A stretch of 64,000 nucleotides of DNA from Streptomyces humicola. Lineage in GTDB: Bacteria > Actinomycetota > Actinomycetes > Streptomycetales > Streptomycetaceae. Under the pieces are notes generated by a model. It did not search any database, had not been told where the DNA came from, and was given only the letters and a program-made list of their open reading frames with translations. The DNA is taken from the NCBI RefSeq assembly GCF_024436035.1, contig NZ_JANFNG010000015.1:1-64000 (forward strand). Direction: 5' to 3'. The position numbers were made by a program, and so were the translations under genes. Positions 18,145 through 25,687 of this stretch are shown here, in pieces (position 1 is the stretch's first letter; each line of letters starts with the position of its first letter).

Positions 18145-18184
18145 GCCGGTGGCCCTTGCCCGTTGGCAAGGGCCACCGGCTTTT
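18145..18184 (+). terminator. 16-bp hairpin plus TTTT after the FKBP genes
   Basis: Positions 18145-18160 pair perfectly with 18165-18180 around a CGTT loop and are followed by TTTT. It separates the FKBP unit from pafBC. Confidence 0.92.
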
Positions 18185-18253
18185 GCGCTCCGTCCCGTCA
18201 GCGGTACGGTCTCGATCGAGAGCTTCATAGACGGGAAGGACGAGGGTGCGTCG

Positions 18254-19240
18254 ATGGCGATCGCCAAGGCCGAACGCCTGATGAACCTGGCGCTGTGCCT
18301 GATGAACACCCACCGCCCGCTCACCAAGCGCGAGCTGCGCGCCTCCATCGAGGCGTACCGGGAGGTGACCTCCGAGGACGCCTTCAACCGGATGTTCGAG
18401 CGCGACAAGGACGACCTGCGCGAGCTCGGGCTCGTCATCGAGACGGTCGACGCTCTGGACGGCGAGACCGGCTACGTCGCGCGCCGTGACCGCAACCGGC
18501 TGCCCGAGATCGCCCTCGACGCCGAGGAGGCCGCGGCGCTGGCGCTCGCGGCCAAGGTCTGGCAGCAGGCGCGGCTCGCCGGCGCCGCCAGCGGAGCGTT
18601 GCAGAAGCTCCGGGCCGCGGGCGTGCCGTTCGACGACAGCACCGCCGACCCGGCCGAAGGCCATGGAGGGTCGCCCCAGGGAGTAGGTGGAGTGATCGAG
18701 CCGCGCATCCCTGCGCACGAGCCGGCCTTCGAGCCGCTGATGCTCGCCGCCCGCGACCGCAGGCCCGTCTCTTTCGACTACCGCAAGGCCAACGCGATAC
18801 GCCCCGAGCCCCGCCACGTGGAGCCGTGGGCGCTCGAGTGCTGGCGCGGCCACTGGTACCTCGCCGGATGGGATCGGGACCGGCAGGCCGGCCGCGTCTT
18901 CCGGCTGAGCCGTATCACCAGCCGGATCCGCTCCCGCGGCGGCTCCTACACCGTCGAGGTGCCCGACCACGTGGACGTACGGCAGACGGTGGAGCGCTGG
19001 GCCGGTGAGGGCGCCACCGCCACCGCCCGGATCCGGCTGCGGCGCGGCGCCGGCTACCCGCTGCGCGCCAGGGCCGTCGAGACCGTCCCGGTCGACGCCG
19101 AGTGGGACGATCTGGAGATCCCGTACGGGCACGGACTCGATGCCTGGCTGGTGGAGTTCGGCCCAGACGTGATCGTGATGGAGCCCGCCGAGCTGCGCGC
19201 CGAGGTTGTCGACCGCCTGCGCGCCGTGGCCAAGGGCTGA
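18254..19240 (+). CDS. pafB: PafB, WYL-domain transcriptional activator
   Basis: A 328-aa protein. An N-terminal winged helix (KAERLMNLALCLMNTH ... TSEDAFNRMFERDKDDLRELG) is followed by a central WYL domain with SFDYRKANAIRPEPRHVEPW and GHWYLAGWDRDR, then a C-terminal WCX-like extension. In mycobacteria PafB and PafC form a heterodimer that remodels RNA polymerase at damage promoters lacking a normal -35, responding to single-stranded DNA through the WYL domain. ATG 18254 is preceded by GGACGAGGG; the frame is open upstream but runs back into the terminator. pafC follows after 15 nt. The name comes from its neighbourhood; a role in proteasome activity itself is not implied. Confidence 0.93.
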   Translation: MAIAKAERLMNLALCLMNTHRPLTKRELRASIEAYREVTSEDAFNRMFERDKDDLRELGLVIETVDALDGETGYVARRDRNRLPEIALDAEEAAALALAAKVWQQARLAGAASGALQKLRAAGVPFDDSTADPAEGHGGSPQGVGGVIEPRIPAHEPAFEPLMLAARDRRPVSFDYRKANAIRPEPRHVEPWALECWRGHWYLAGWDRDRQAGRVFRLSRITSRIRSRGGSYTVEVPDHVDVRQTVERWAGEGATATARIRLRRGAGYPLRARAVETVPVDAEWDDLEIPYGHGLDAWLVEFGPDVIVMEPAELRAEVVDRLRAVAKG

Positions 19241-19255
19241 GGGGGAGAACCGGGC

Positions 19256-20257
19256 ATGTCGAACGCCATCGACCAGACCCGCCGGATGCTGTCCCTGGTG
19301 ACGTATCTTCGCGAGCGCCCGGGCGCCCGCGTCAGCGACGTCGCCCGCGCCTTCGGGGTGAGCGAGGCCGAGCTGATCGGCGACCTCAATGTGCTGCCGA
19401 TGTGCGGCACCAGCTTCCGCGGCGGCGACCTGCTCGACATCGACACCGACGGCGAGCGCATCTGGTGGCACAACGCGGGCGGGAACGCCGACGTCGCCCA
19501 GCCGCTGCGGCTCGCCGCGGACGAGGCGACCGCACTGCTGGTGGCGGCACGGGCCGTCGCCACCCTCCCCGGTCTGCGGGAGAGCGACCGGCAGGCGCTG
19601 CTGCGCGCCTGCGCCAAGCTGGAGGCCGCGGCGGGCGAGGCGGCCGGGGCCAGTGCACGCCTCTCCGTCACCTTCGAGTCCGAGGGCAGCGTCTTCGCCG
19701 ACGTCGACCGGGCCATCGCCGAACGGCGCCGGCTGTGGATCCGCTACTACTCCCCGTCGCGCGACGAGCTCACCGAGCGCGAGGTGGACCCCATCCGGCT
19801 GTTCGCGGTGGGCCACACCTACTTCGAGGCGTGGTGCCGCCTCTCCGAGGACCGGAGGATGTTCCGCCTCGACCGGGTAGCCGAGATCAAACTGCTCGAC
19901 GAGGCTTCCGACCCGCCGCCGATCGAGCCCCGCGACCTGTCGGCCGGCCTCGTCCAGCCGGCGGGGGACGACCCCGAGGTCGTCGTCGAGGTGGGTCCCG
20001 GCGGCCGGTGGGTGGCCGAGTACTACCCGTATGACAGCGCGGAGGAGCAGCCCGACGGTGGCCTGCGCATCACCTTGCGCACCCCCGACCCGGGCTCGCT
20101 GCGCCGCCTCGCGCTCCGGCTCGGGCGCGACGGCCGGATCGTCTCGCCGCGCGCCCTGGCCGACAGCGCCCGGCAGGCCGCGGTACAGGCGCTCACGGCC
20201 TACGACGAGGCCCACGACGCGCACGACGCCCATGACGGGCACGAAGGGGAGGACTGA
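19256..20257 (+). CDS. pafC: PafC, WYL-domain transcriptional activator with an Asp/His-rich tail
   Basis: A 333-aa partner of PafB with the same layout: a winged helix (QTRRMLSLVTYLRERPG ... VARAFGVSEAELIGDL), the WYL domain (RRLWIRYYSPSRDELTEREVDP, GHTYFEAWCR) and a C-terminal extension. The last 16 residues contain imperfect DAH repeats (AHDAHDAHDGHEGED), an odd metal-binding-like tail not needed by the fold. ATG 19256 follows GGGGGAGAA, 15 nt after pafB, so the pair is co-expressed. The zinc-ribbon gene that follows has its ribosome site inside the pafC end. Confidence 0.93.
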   Translation: MSNAIDQTRRMLSLVTYLRERPGARVSDVARAFGVSEAELIGDLNVLPMCGTSFRGGDLLDIDTDGERIWWHNAGGNADVAQPLRLAADEATALLVAARAVATLPGLRESDRQALLRACAKLEAAAGEAAGASARLSVTFESEGSVFADVDRAIAERRRLWIRYYSPSRDELTEREVDPIRLFAVGHTYFEAWCRLSEDRRMFRLDRVAEIKLLDEASDPPPIEPRDLSAGLVQPAGDDPEVVVEVGPGGRWVAEYYPYDSAEEQPDGGLRITLRTPDPGSLRRLALRLGRDGRIVSPRALADSARQAAVQALTAYDEAHDAHDAHDGHEGED

Positions 20258-20259
20258 GG

Positions 20260-20490
20260 GTGAAGGCGATGCAGAGCGTGGTCTTCAAGGCCGCGTGCCC
20301 CGACTGCCGGGGACGGTTCGAGCTGGCGGCCGCCGCCCTGCGGCTGGCCATCGGCCGCACCGCCAGGACCACGTTCTACTACTTCACCTGCCCCGACTGC
20401 GGCTCCTGCGTCCGCAAACCGGCCGGTGAACGCATCGTCCAGCTGCTCACCGGCGGGGGCGTGCGGACCATGCGGCTGCACGTGGGGTGA
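20260..20490 (+). CDS. Small zinc-ribbon protein downstream of pafC
   Basis: A 76-aa protein starting at GTG 20260, 2 nt after the pafC stop, with GGGGAGG inside the end of pafC as the ribosome site. Two knuckles, CPDC near residue 13 and CPDCGSC near residue 46, are spaced as a zinc ribbon around a hydrophobic core. It may be a nucleic-acid or protein-interaction module. The tight coupling suggests it works with PafBC, but no function is known to me. Confidence 0.75.
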   Translation: MKAMQSVVFKAACPDCRGRFELAAAALRLAIGRTARTTFYYFTCPDCGSCVRKPAGERIVQLLTGGGVRTMRLHVG

Positions 20491-20550
20491 GCCCAGGGCG
20501 AGCGTGGGGCGAGATCCCACCCGGCGTCGGCGACCCACTAGGCTCACGCC

Positions 20551-20754
20551 ATGCTCTGGCTCTACGTGTGCACCGCCCTGGCGTTCTGCGGCATCGCCGT
20601 GCTCGGGGTCCTCGGCATCCGCGTCTACGTGGAGGCGGAACGCCTGGCGCGCCAGGTGGGCGACAGCTCGCGGCGGATCGCCTCGGCCGCCGACGAGTTC
20701 CAGCGCAGCGCGGAGCCGCTCGCCGCACGCGCCGGGGAGATCACTCGCAGCTGA
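20551..20754 (+). CDS. Small single-span membrane protein upstream of tatC
   Basis: A 67-aa protein with one N-terminal transmembrane helix (about residues 3-26, LYVCTALAFCGIAVLGVLGI) followed by an amphipathic, charged helix (VEAERLARQVGDSSRRIASAADEF). The layout superficially recalls TatA, but the TatA hinge FG and its pattern are missing and the hydrophobic span is longer, so I do not call it TatA. ATG 20551 lies 6 nt after TAGGCT, a -10-like hexamer, suggesting a leaderless message. Function unknown. Confidence 0.65.
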   Translation: MLWLYVCTALAFCGIAVLGVLGIRVYVEAERLARQVGDSSRRIASAADEFQRSAEPLAARAGEITRS

Positions 20755-20888
20755 TCGCGGCCTCGAATCCAGGCGCCGCCCAGGGGTAGGCTTACCGCCG
20801 TACATCACCCCCTGTGTAGCCTGACATCAGCCGACTCCGTCGGCGGGCTCAAGCCGACGACGGCTGCCGCACGAGATAGGGACGTGGG

Positions 20889-21824
20889 TTGCTCAAGTCC
20901 GCCCGCAAGCAGAAAGACCCCGAGGGGCGGATGCCGCTCGCGGACCACCTCCGTGAACTGCGCAACCGCCTGATCAAGTCGCTGCTCGCGATCGGCGTGG
21001 TGTGCACCTTCGCGGTCATCTACCACAACGAGCTCGCGGACTTCCTCACCCACCCGCTGCTGAAGTCGGTGGGCTGCGTCAACGGCTTCGGCCAGGTCGC
21101 CAAGCATGGTGAGCACTGCGCGAACCTCACCATCTCAGGGCTGATCGGACCGTTCTCGATTGCTCTGAAGGTCGGCCTGATGGCGGGCATCGTGGTGGCC
21201 TCCCCGATCTGGCTCTACCAGCTGTGGGCCTTCCTCGCCCCGGGCCTGCACAAGCATGAGAAGAAGTACGCGCTGAGCTTCGTCGGCGCCGGCGTCCCCC
21301 TCTTCGTCATCGGCGCCTGGTTCGCGTACTCGATCATCCCGACGGCTGCGCAAGCCCTGCTCAGCCTCACCCCCTCGCACGTCAGCAACCTGGTGGACCT
21401 CTCCGGGTACCTCGATCTGCTGGTGCGCATGGTGCTCGTCTTCGGCTTCTCCTTCGAGCTGCCCCTGCTGCTGGTGCTGCTCAACTACGGCGGCGTGGTG
21501 AGCGGCAAGCGGATGCTCGGCTGGTGGCGCTGGAGCGTCATGGGCATCGTCGTCTTCTCCGCCATCGCCGTGCCCAGCCCCGATCCGCTGTCGATGCTCA
21601 CGCTGGCCGCGCCGATCTGCGGGCTGTACTTCATCGCCGTCGGCATCTCCCTGGTGCACGACAAGCGCAAGGCACGGCGCGCCGACGACGGCCTCAGCCC
21701 CGACGAGGCCTCCGACCTCGACCTGACGCCCGAGGCGCTCCCCGACGTCGAGCGGGTCTCCGCGCCCGCCCTGCCCGAGCGGCCGAGCAACCTCGACGAC
21801 GGCGGTTACGACGACGCCACCTGA
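20889..21824 (+). CDS. tatC: TatC, twin-arginine translocase receptor subunit
   Basis: A 311-aa membrane protein that binds RR signal peptides and assembles the Tat pore. The N-terminal cytoplasmic signature MPLADHLRELRNRL and the loop SPIWLYQLWAFLAPGLHKHEKK are diagnostic. Six membrane helices follow, with FGFSFELPLLLVLL near the fourth. A long acidic C-terminal tail is typical of actinobacteria. TTG 20889 follows GATAGGGACGTGGG. tatA normally sits directly upstream in Streptomyces and Mycobacterium, but the 134 nt before this gene contain no tatA. Confidence 0.95.
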   Translation: MLKSARKQKDPEGRMPLADHLRELRNRLIKSLLAIGVVCTFAVIYHNELADFLTHPLLKSVGCVNGFGQVAKHGEHCANLTISGLIGPFSIALKVGLMAGIVVASPIWLYQLWAFLAPGLHKHEKKYALSFVGAGVPLFVIGAWFAYSIIPTAAQALLSLTPSHVSNLVDLSGYLDLLVRMVLVFGFSFELPLLLVLLNYGGVVSGKRMLGWWRWSVMGIVVFSAIAVPSPDPLSMLTLAAPICGLYFIAVGISLVHDKRKARRADDGLSPDEASDLDLTPEALPDVERVSAPALPERPSNLDDGGYDDAT

Positions 21825-21883
21825 GCCACCCGCCCGTGGGGCGTGTGACGCTGTGCTTGCCGTAACCGAAATGATCAAGCGGG

Positions 21884-21906
21884 CTGTCAGAGGCGGCCGG
21901 TAGGCT
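21884..21906 (+). promoter_or_regulatory. PafBC/RecA-NDp-type promoter of the helicase gene
   Basis: CTGTCAGAG (21884-21892), exactly 8 nt, then TAGGCT (21901-21906), and 10 nt later the ATG. Seven of nine upstream bases and all fixed -10 bases match TTGTCRGTG-N8-TANNNT. It is on the opposite strand and in independent sequence from the promoter of the RecB-like nuclease, yet has the same geometry. Confidence 0.62.
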
Positions 21907-21916
21907 CGTAGGCACA

Positions 21917-24760
21917 ATGACCGACCAGATCTCACCAGCCGAGCGCTACGCGGCCGCCCGGCGTCGCGCGACCGAGCAGGCCACGCCTCTCGGCTCCTTC
22001 CGTGAGCTGTACGACTTCCCGCTCGACCCGTTCCAGGTCGAGGCGTGTGAGGCCCTGGCCGCGGGCAAGGGCGTCCTCGTCGCCGCCCCGACCGGCTCGG
22101 GCAAGACCGTCGTCGGGGAGTTCGCCGTCCACCTCGGCCTGGCCGAGGGGCGCAAGTGCTTCTACACCACGCCGATCAAGGCGCTGTCGAACCAGAAGTA
22201 CGCCGATCTCGTCAAGCGCTACGGGCCCGAGAGGGTCGGTCTGCTCACGGGTGACAACAGCGTCAACGGCGATGCGCCGATCGTGGTCATGACCACCGAG
22301 GTGCTCCGCAACATGCTGTACGCGGGCTCCCAGGCGCTGGCCGGCCTCGGGTACGTCGTGATGGACGAGGTGCACTACCTGTCCGACCGCTTCCGCGGAG
22401 CCGTGTGGGAGGAGGTCATCATCCACCTCCCCGACTCCGTCACCCTCGTCTCGCTCTCCGCCACAGTCTCCAACGCCGAGGAGTTCGGCGACTGGCTCGA
22501 CACCGTCCGCGGCGACACCGCCGTGATCGTCACCGAGCACCGGCCGGTCCCGCTGTGGCAGCACGTGCTGGCCGGCCGCCGGATGTACGACCTGTTCGAG
22601 GAGAAGGACGGCAGCCGGCCGGGCCGGCCGAACGACGACGGCCGCATCGAGGTCAACCCCGACCTGATGCGCCTCGCCCGGATGGAGAACAGCCGCCCGG
22701 TCAACCCGCGCGACCGGCGTCGCCGCGGCTACGAGGCGGACCGCGAACGCGAACGCCGCCGGCGTGCCAGGATCTTCACCCCGAGCCGCCCCGAGGTCAT
22801 CGAGCGGCTCGACTCCGAAGGCCTCCTGCCGGCCATCACCTTCATCTTCAGCCGCGCCGGGTGCGAGGCCGCCGTCCAGCAGTGCCTGTACGCCGGATTG
22901 CGGCTCAACGACGACGAGGCGCGCGCCCGCGTCCGGGCGGTCGTCGAGGAGCGCACCGCTCCCATCCCCAGGGAGGACCTCAACGTCCTCGGCTACTACG
23001 AGTGGCTGGAGGGGCTGGAGCGGGGCATCGCCGCGCACCACGCCGGCATGCTGCCCACCTTCAAGGAAGTCGTCGAGGAGCTGTTCGTCCGGGGTTTGGT
23101 GAAGGCGGTCTTCGCCACCGAGACGCTGGCGCTGGGCATCAACATGCCGGCCCGCTCCGTCGTCCTGGAGAAGCTCGTCAAGTGGAACGGCGAGACGCAC
23201 GCCGACATCACGCCGGGTGAGTACACCCAGCTGACCGGGCGCGCGGGCCGCCGTGGCATCGACGTCGAGGGCCACGCCGTGGTGCTGTGGCAGCGCGCCC
23301 TCGACCCCGCCGCGCTCGCCGGTCTCGCGGGCACCCGCACCTATCCGCTGCGCTCGTCCTTCAAACCGTCCTACAACATGGCGGTCAACCTGGTCGGCCA
23401 GTTCGGGCGGCATCGCTCGCGCGAACTGCTGGAGACCTCCTTCGCCCAGTTCCAGGCCGACAAGTCGGTCGTCGGCATCTCCCGCCAGGTGCAGCGCAAC
23501 GAGGAGGGCCTCGCAGGCTACGAGGAGGGCATGACCTGCCATCTCGGTGATTTCGCCGAGTACGGGCGGTTGCGCAGGGAGTTGAAGGACCGGGAGACCG
23601 AACTCGCCCGGCAGGGCGCGGCGTTGCGGCGCGCCGCGGCCGCCGAGGCGCTGGAGAAGCTCAAGCCGGGGGACATCATTCATGTGCCTGCCGGCAAGTA
23701 CGCAGGGCTCGCTCTCGTCCTCGACCCGGGGATGCCCGCAGGACGCAGCCCCGGGCGCCAGCACCACCGCCATCCGGCCGCCGAGTACAACGACGGGCCG
23801 CGCCCGCTTGTCCTGACCGCCGAACGGCAGGTCAAGCGGCTGGCGCAGGCCGACTTCCCGGTGCCTGTCGAGGCGTTGGACCGGATGCGGATCCCCAAGT
23901 CCTTCAACGCCCGCAGCCCGCAGTCGTGCCGCGACCTGGCCTCCGCGATGCGCTCCAAGGCCGGGCATCTGGAGCCCGGGCGGCACCGCAGGCAGCGCTC
24001 GACCGCCGCCGACGACGCCGAGATCGCCCGGCTGCGCACGGCAATCCGCGCCCATCCCTGCCACGGGTGCGACGAGCGCGAGGACCATGCCCGCTGGGCC
24101 GAGCGCTACTACCGGCTGCGCCGCGACACCCAGCAGCTGGAGCGGCGCATAGAAGGCCGCACCAACACCATCGCCCGCACCTTCGACCGGATCTATGCCC
24201 TGCTCACCGAGCTCGGCTACCTGGAGGGCGACAAGGTCACGGCGGACGGGCGGCGGCTGTCCCGGCTCTACGGCGAACTCGACCTGCTGGCGAGCGAATG
24301 CCTGCGTGACGGGGTCTGGGAGGGTCTGGGAGCGGCCGAACTCGCCGCCTGCGCCTCGGCCTTGGTGTACGAGGCGCGGGCCGCCGACGACGCTCTCCCG
24401 CCGAAGCTGCCGGGCGGCAACGCCAAGCACGCGCTCGGCGAGATGGTGCGCATATGGGGCCGGTTGGACGCCCTGGAGGAAGCGCACAAGATCAACCAGA
24501 CCGAGGGGGTGGGCCAGCGCGAGCCCGACCTCGGCTTCGCCTGGTGCGCGTACCAGTGGGCCTCGGGCCACAGCCTCGATTCCGTGCTGCGCGAGTCGGA
24601 CATGCCCGCAGGCGACTTCGTCCGCTGGACCAAGCAGTTGATCGACGTACTCGGCCAGATAGCGGAGGCCGCCTCGGAGGGGAGCACGGTACGCCGTACC
24701 GCCCGCAAGGCGGTCGACGGTCTGCTGCGCGGTGTGGTGGCCTACTCCTCCGTCGGCTGA
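21917..24760 (+). CDS. helY: Ski2/Mtr4-like DEVH-box helicase HelY
   Basis: A 947-aa superfamily 2 helicase. Motif I is APTGSGKT, Ia TTPIKALSNQKY, II DEVHYL, III SLSATVSN, and motif VI is QLTGRAGRRGIDVEG. A C-terminal helical-bundle (DSHCT-type) region ends the protein, and a CHGC pair lies near residue 713. It probably unwinds RNA or DNA-RNA duplexes using ATP. It follows tatC, as HelY does in Mycobacterium (Rv2092c, from memory). The ATG has no Shine-Dalgarno and lies 10 nt after a PafBC-type -10, so expression may rise on DNA damage. It is convergent with the exonuclease, 6 nt apart. Confidence 0.93.
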   Translation: MTDQISPAERYAAARRRATEQATPLGSFRELYDFPLDPFQVEACEALAAGKGVLVAAPTGSGKTVVGEFAVHLGLAEGRKCFYTTPIKALSNQKYADLVKRYGPERVGLLTGDNSVNGDAPIVVMTTEVLRNMLYAGSQALAGLGYVVMDEVHYLSDRFRGAVWEEVIIHLPDSVTLVSLSATVSNAEEFGDWLDTVRGDTAVIVTEHRPVPLWQHVLAGRRMYDLFEEKDGSRPGRPNDDGRIEVNPDLMRLARMENSRPVNPRDRRRRGYEADRERERRRRARIFTPSRPEVIERLDSEGLLPAITFIFSRAGCEAAVQQCLYAGLRLNDDEARARVRAVVEERTAPIPREDLNVLGYYEWLEGLERGIAAHHAGMLPTFKEVVEELFVRGLVKAVFATETLALGINMPARSVVLEKLVKWNGETHADITPGEYTQLTGRAGRRGIDVEGHAVVLWQRALDPAALAGLAGTRTYPLRSSFKPSYNMAVNLVGQFGRHRSRELLETSFAQFQADKSVVGISRQVQRNEEGLAGYEEGMTCHLGDFAEYGRLRRELKDRETELARQGAALRRAAAAEALEKLKPGDIIHVPAGKYAGLALVLDPGMPAGRSPGRQHHRHPAAEYNDGPRPLVLTAERQVKRLAQADFPVPVEALDRMRIPKSFNARSPQSCRDLASAMRSKAGHLEPGRHRRQRSTAADDAEIARLRTAIRAHPCHGCDEREDHARWAERYYRLRRDTQQLERRIEGRTNTIARTFDRIYALLTELGYLEGDKVTADGRRLSRLYGELDLLASECLRDGVWEGLGAAELAACASALVYEARAADDALPPKLPGGNAKHALGEMVRIWGRLDALEEAHKINQTEGVGQREPDLGFAWCAYQWASGHSLDSVLRESDMPAGDFVRWTKQLIDVLGQIAEAASEGSTVRRTARKAVDGLLRGVVAYSSVG

Positions 24761-24766
24761 GGCGGA

Positions 24767-25687
24767 TCAGCGCGCGATGGCGTCGAGCAGCCGCTGCAGC
24801 GAACCGCCGAGACCCCAGCGGCGGGAGAGCGCCTCCAGCGCCTCCGGCCGGCGCGGTCCTCTGGGCAGCGCCACCTCGACGTCCGGCAGCGGTACCTGGC
24901 GGGAGACGCGTACGACCTCGGGCGCCACCGAGACGTACAGCCGTGCCTCGTCGAGACGCCTGCGCTGAGCCGGGGGGAGCCTGGAGGCCGGATCGTCCAC
25001 CGCCGCCATGATCCCGGCGAGGCTGCCGTACGTGGCCAGCAGCTTGGCCGCGGTCTTCTCGCCGATCCCGGGCACGCCCGGCAGCCCGTCGCTGGGATCG
25101 CCGCGCAGCAGCGCGAGATCCGCGTAACCGCTGCCGTCCACCCCGTACTTCTCGCGCAGCAGCGCCTCATCGGTGACCTGGAGCGTGCCAACGCCCTTGA
25201 GCGGGTAGAGCACCCGCACTCCGCGTGCGTCGTCGACGAGTTGGTACAGGTCGCGGTCGCCGGTGATGATGTCCACCGGGCCGGACGCCTGGGCGGTGAA
25301 GGTGCCGATCACGTCGTCCGCCTCGTACCCCGGTACGCCGGCCCGGGCGATGCCGATGGCGTCGAGCACCTCCTCGATCACGGGCACCTGCGGGGAGAGC
25401 GTGTCCGGTACCTCCTCGATGTCCGCGCCCCCCTCGACCTCCTCCGCGACGCGGTGCGCCTTGTAGGACGGGATCAGGTCCACCCGCCACTGGGGGCGCC
25501 AGTCGGCGTCCATGCACGCCACGAGGTCGTCGGGCGCGTGGTCGCCGACCAGCCGGGCGATGAAGTCGAGCAGCCCGCGCACCGCGTTGACCGGTGTGCC
25601 GTCCGGGGCCCTCACCGAGTCCGGCACGCCGAAGTACGCGCGGAAGTAGAGGCTGGCGGTGTCGAGAAGCATCAGACGTCGGCTCAC
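24767..25687 (-). CDS. Stand-alone 5'-3' exonuclease (DNA polymerase I N-domain type)
   Basis: A 306-aa FEN-like nuclease. Metal-binding acids lie in MLLDTASLYFRAYF, ACMDADWRPQWR, GYEADDVIG and ITGDRDLYQLV; the helix-3-turn-helix DNA clamp is SDGLPGVPGIGEKTAAKLL. It removes RNA primers or flaps and can work beside Pol I. GTG 25687 is chosen because it overlaps the permease stop as GTGA, giving translational coupling; ATG 25672 is an alternative. In Mycobacterium a similar gene (Rv2090) is near helY, but its operon partners here, a purine-type permease and an arylsulfotransferase-like protein, are functionally unrelated. Confidence 0.93.
   Translation of the reverse strand: MSRRLMLLDTASLYFRAYFGVPDSVRAPDGTPVNAVRGLLDFIARLVGDHAPDDLVACMDADWRPQWRVDLIPSYKAHRVAEEVEGGADIEEVPDTLSPQVPVIEEVLDAIGIARAGVPGYEADDVIGTFTAQASGPVDIITGDRDLYQLVDDARGVRVLYPLKGVGTLQVTDEALLREKYGVDGSGYADLALLRGDPSDGLPGVPGIGEKTAAKLLATYGSLAGIMAAVDDPASRLPPAQRRRLDEARLYVSVAPEVVRVSRQVPLPDVEVALPRGPRRPEALEALSRRWGLGGSLQRLLDAIAR

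Noticed and set aside
17663-20242. 859-aa minus-strand frame across fkbp, pafB and pafC
   Set aside because: It overlaps several genes with clear family motifs on the plus strand and has no ribosome site or domain. It is a codon-position shadow.
20551-20754. Possibility that the 67-aa membrane protein is TatA
   Set aside because: It lacks the FG hinge and the short TatA helix pattern; the second half is charged but does not match TatA. It is reported as an unknown membrane protein.
21932-24571. 879-aa minus-strand frame opposite helY
   Set aside because: It is antisense to a complete helicase with all motifs and has no recognisable domain.
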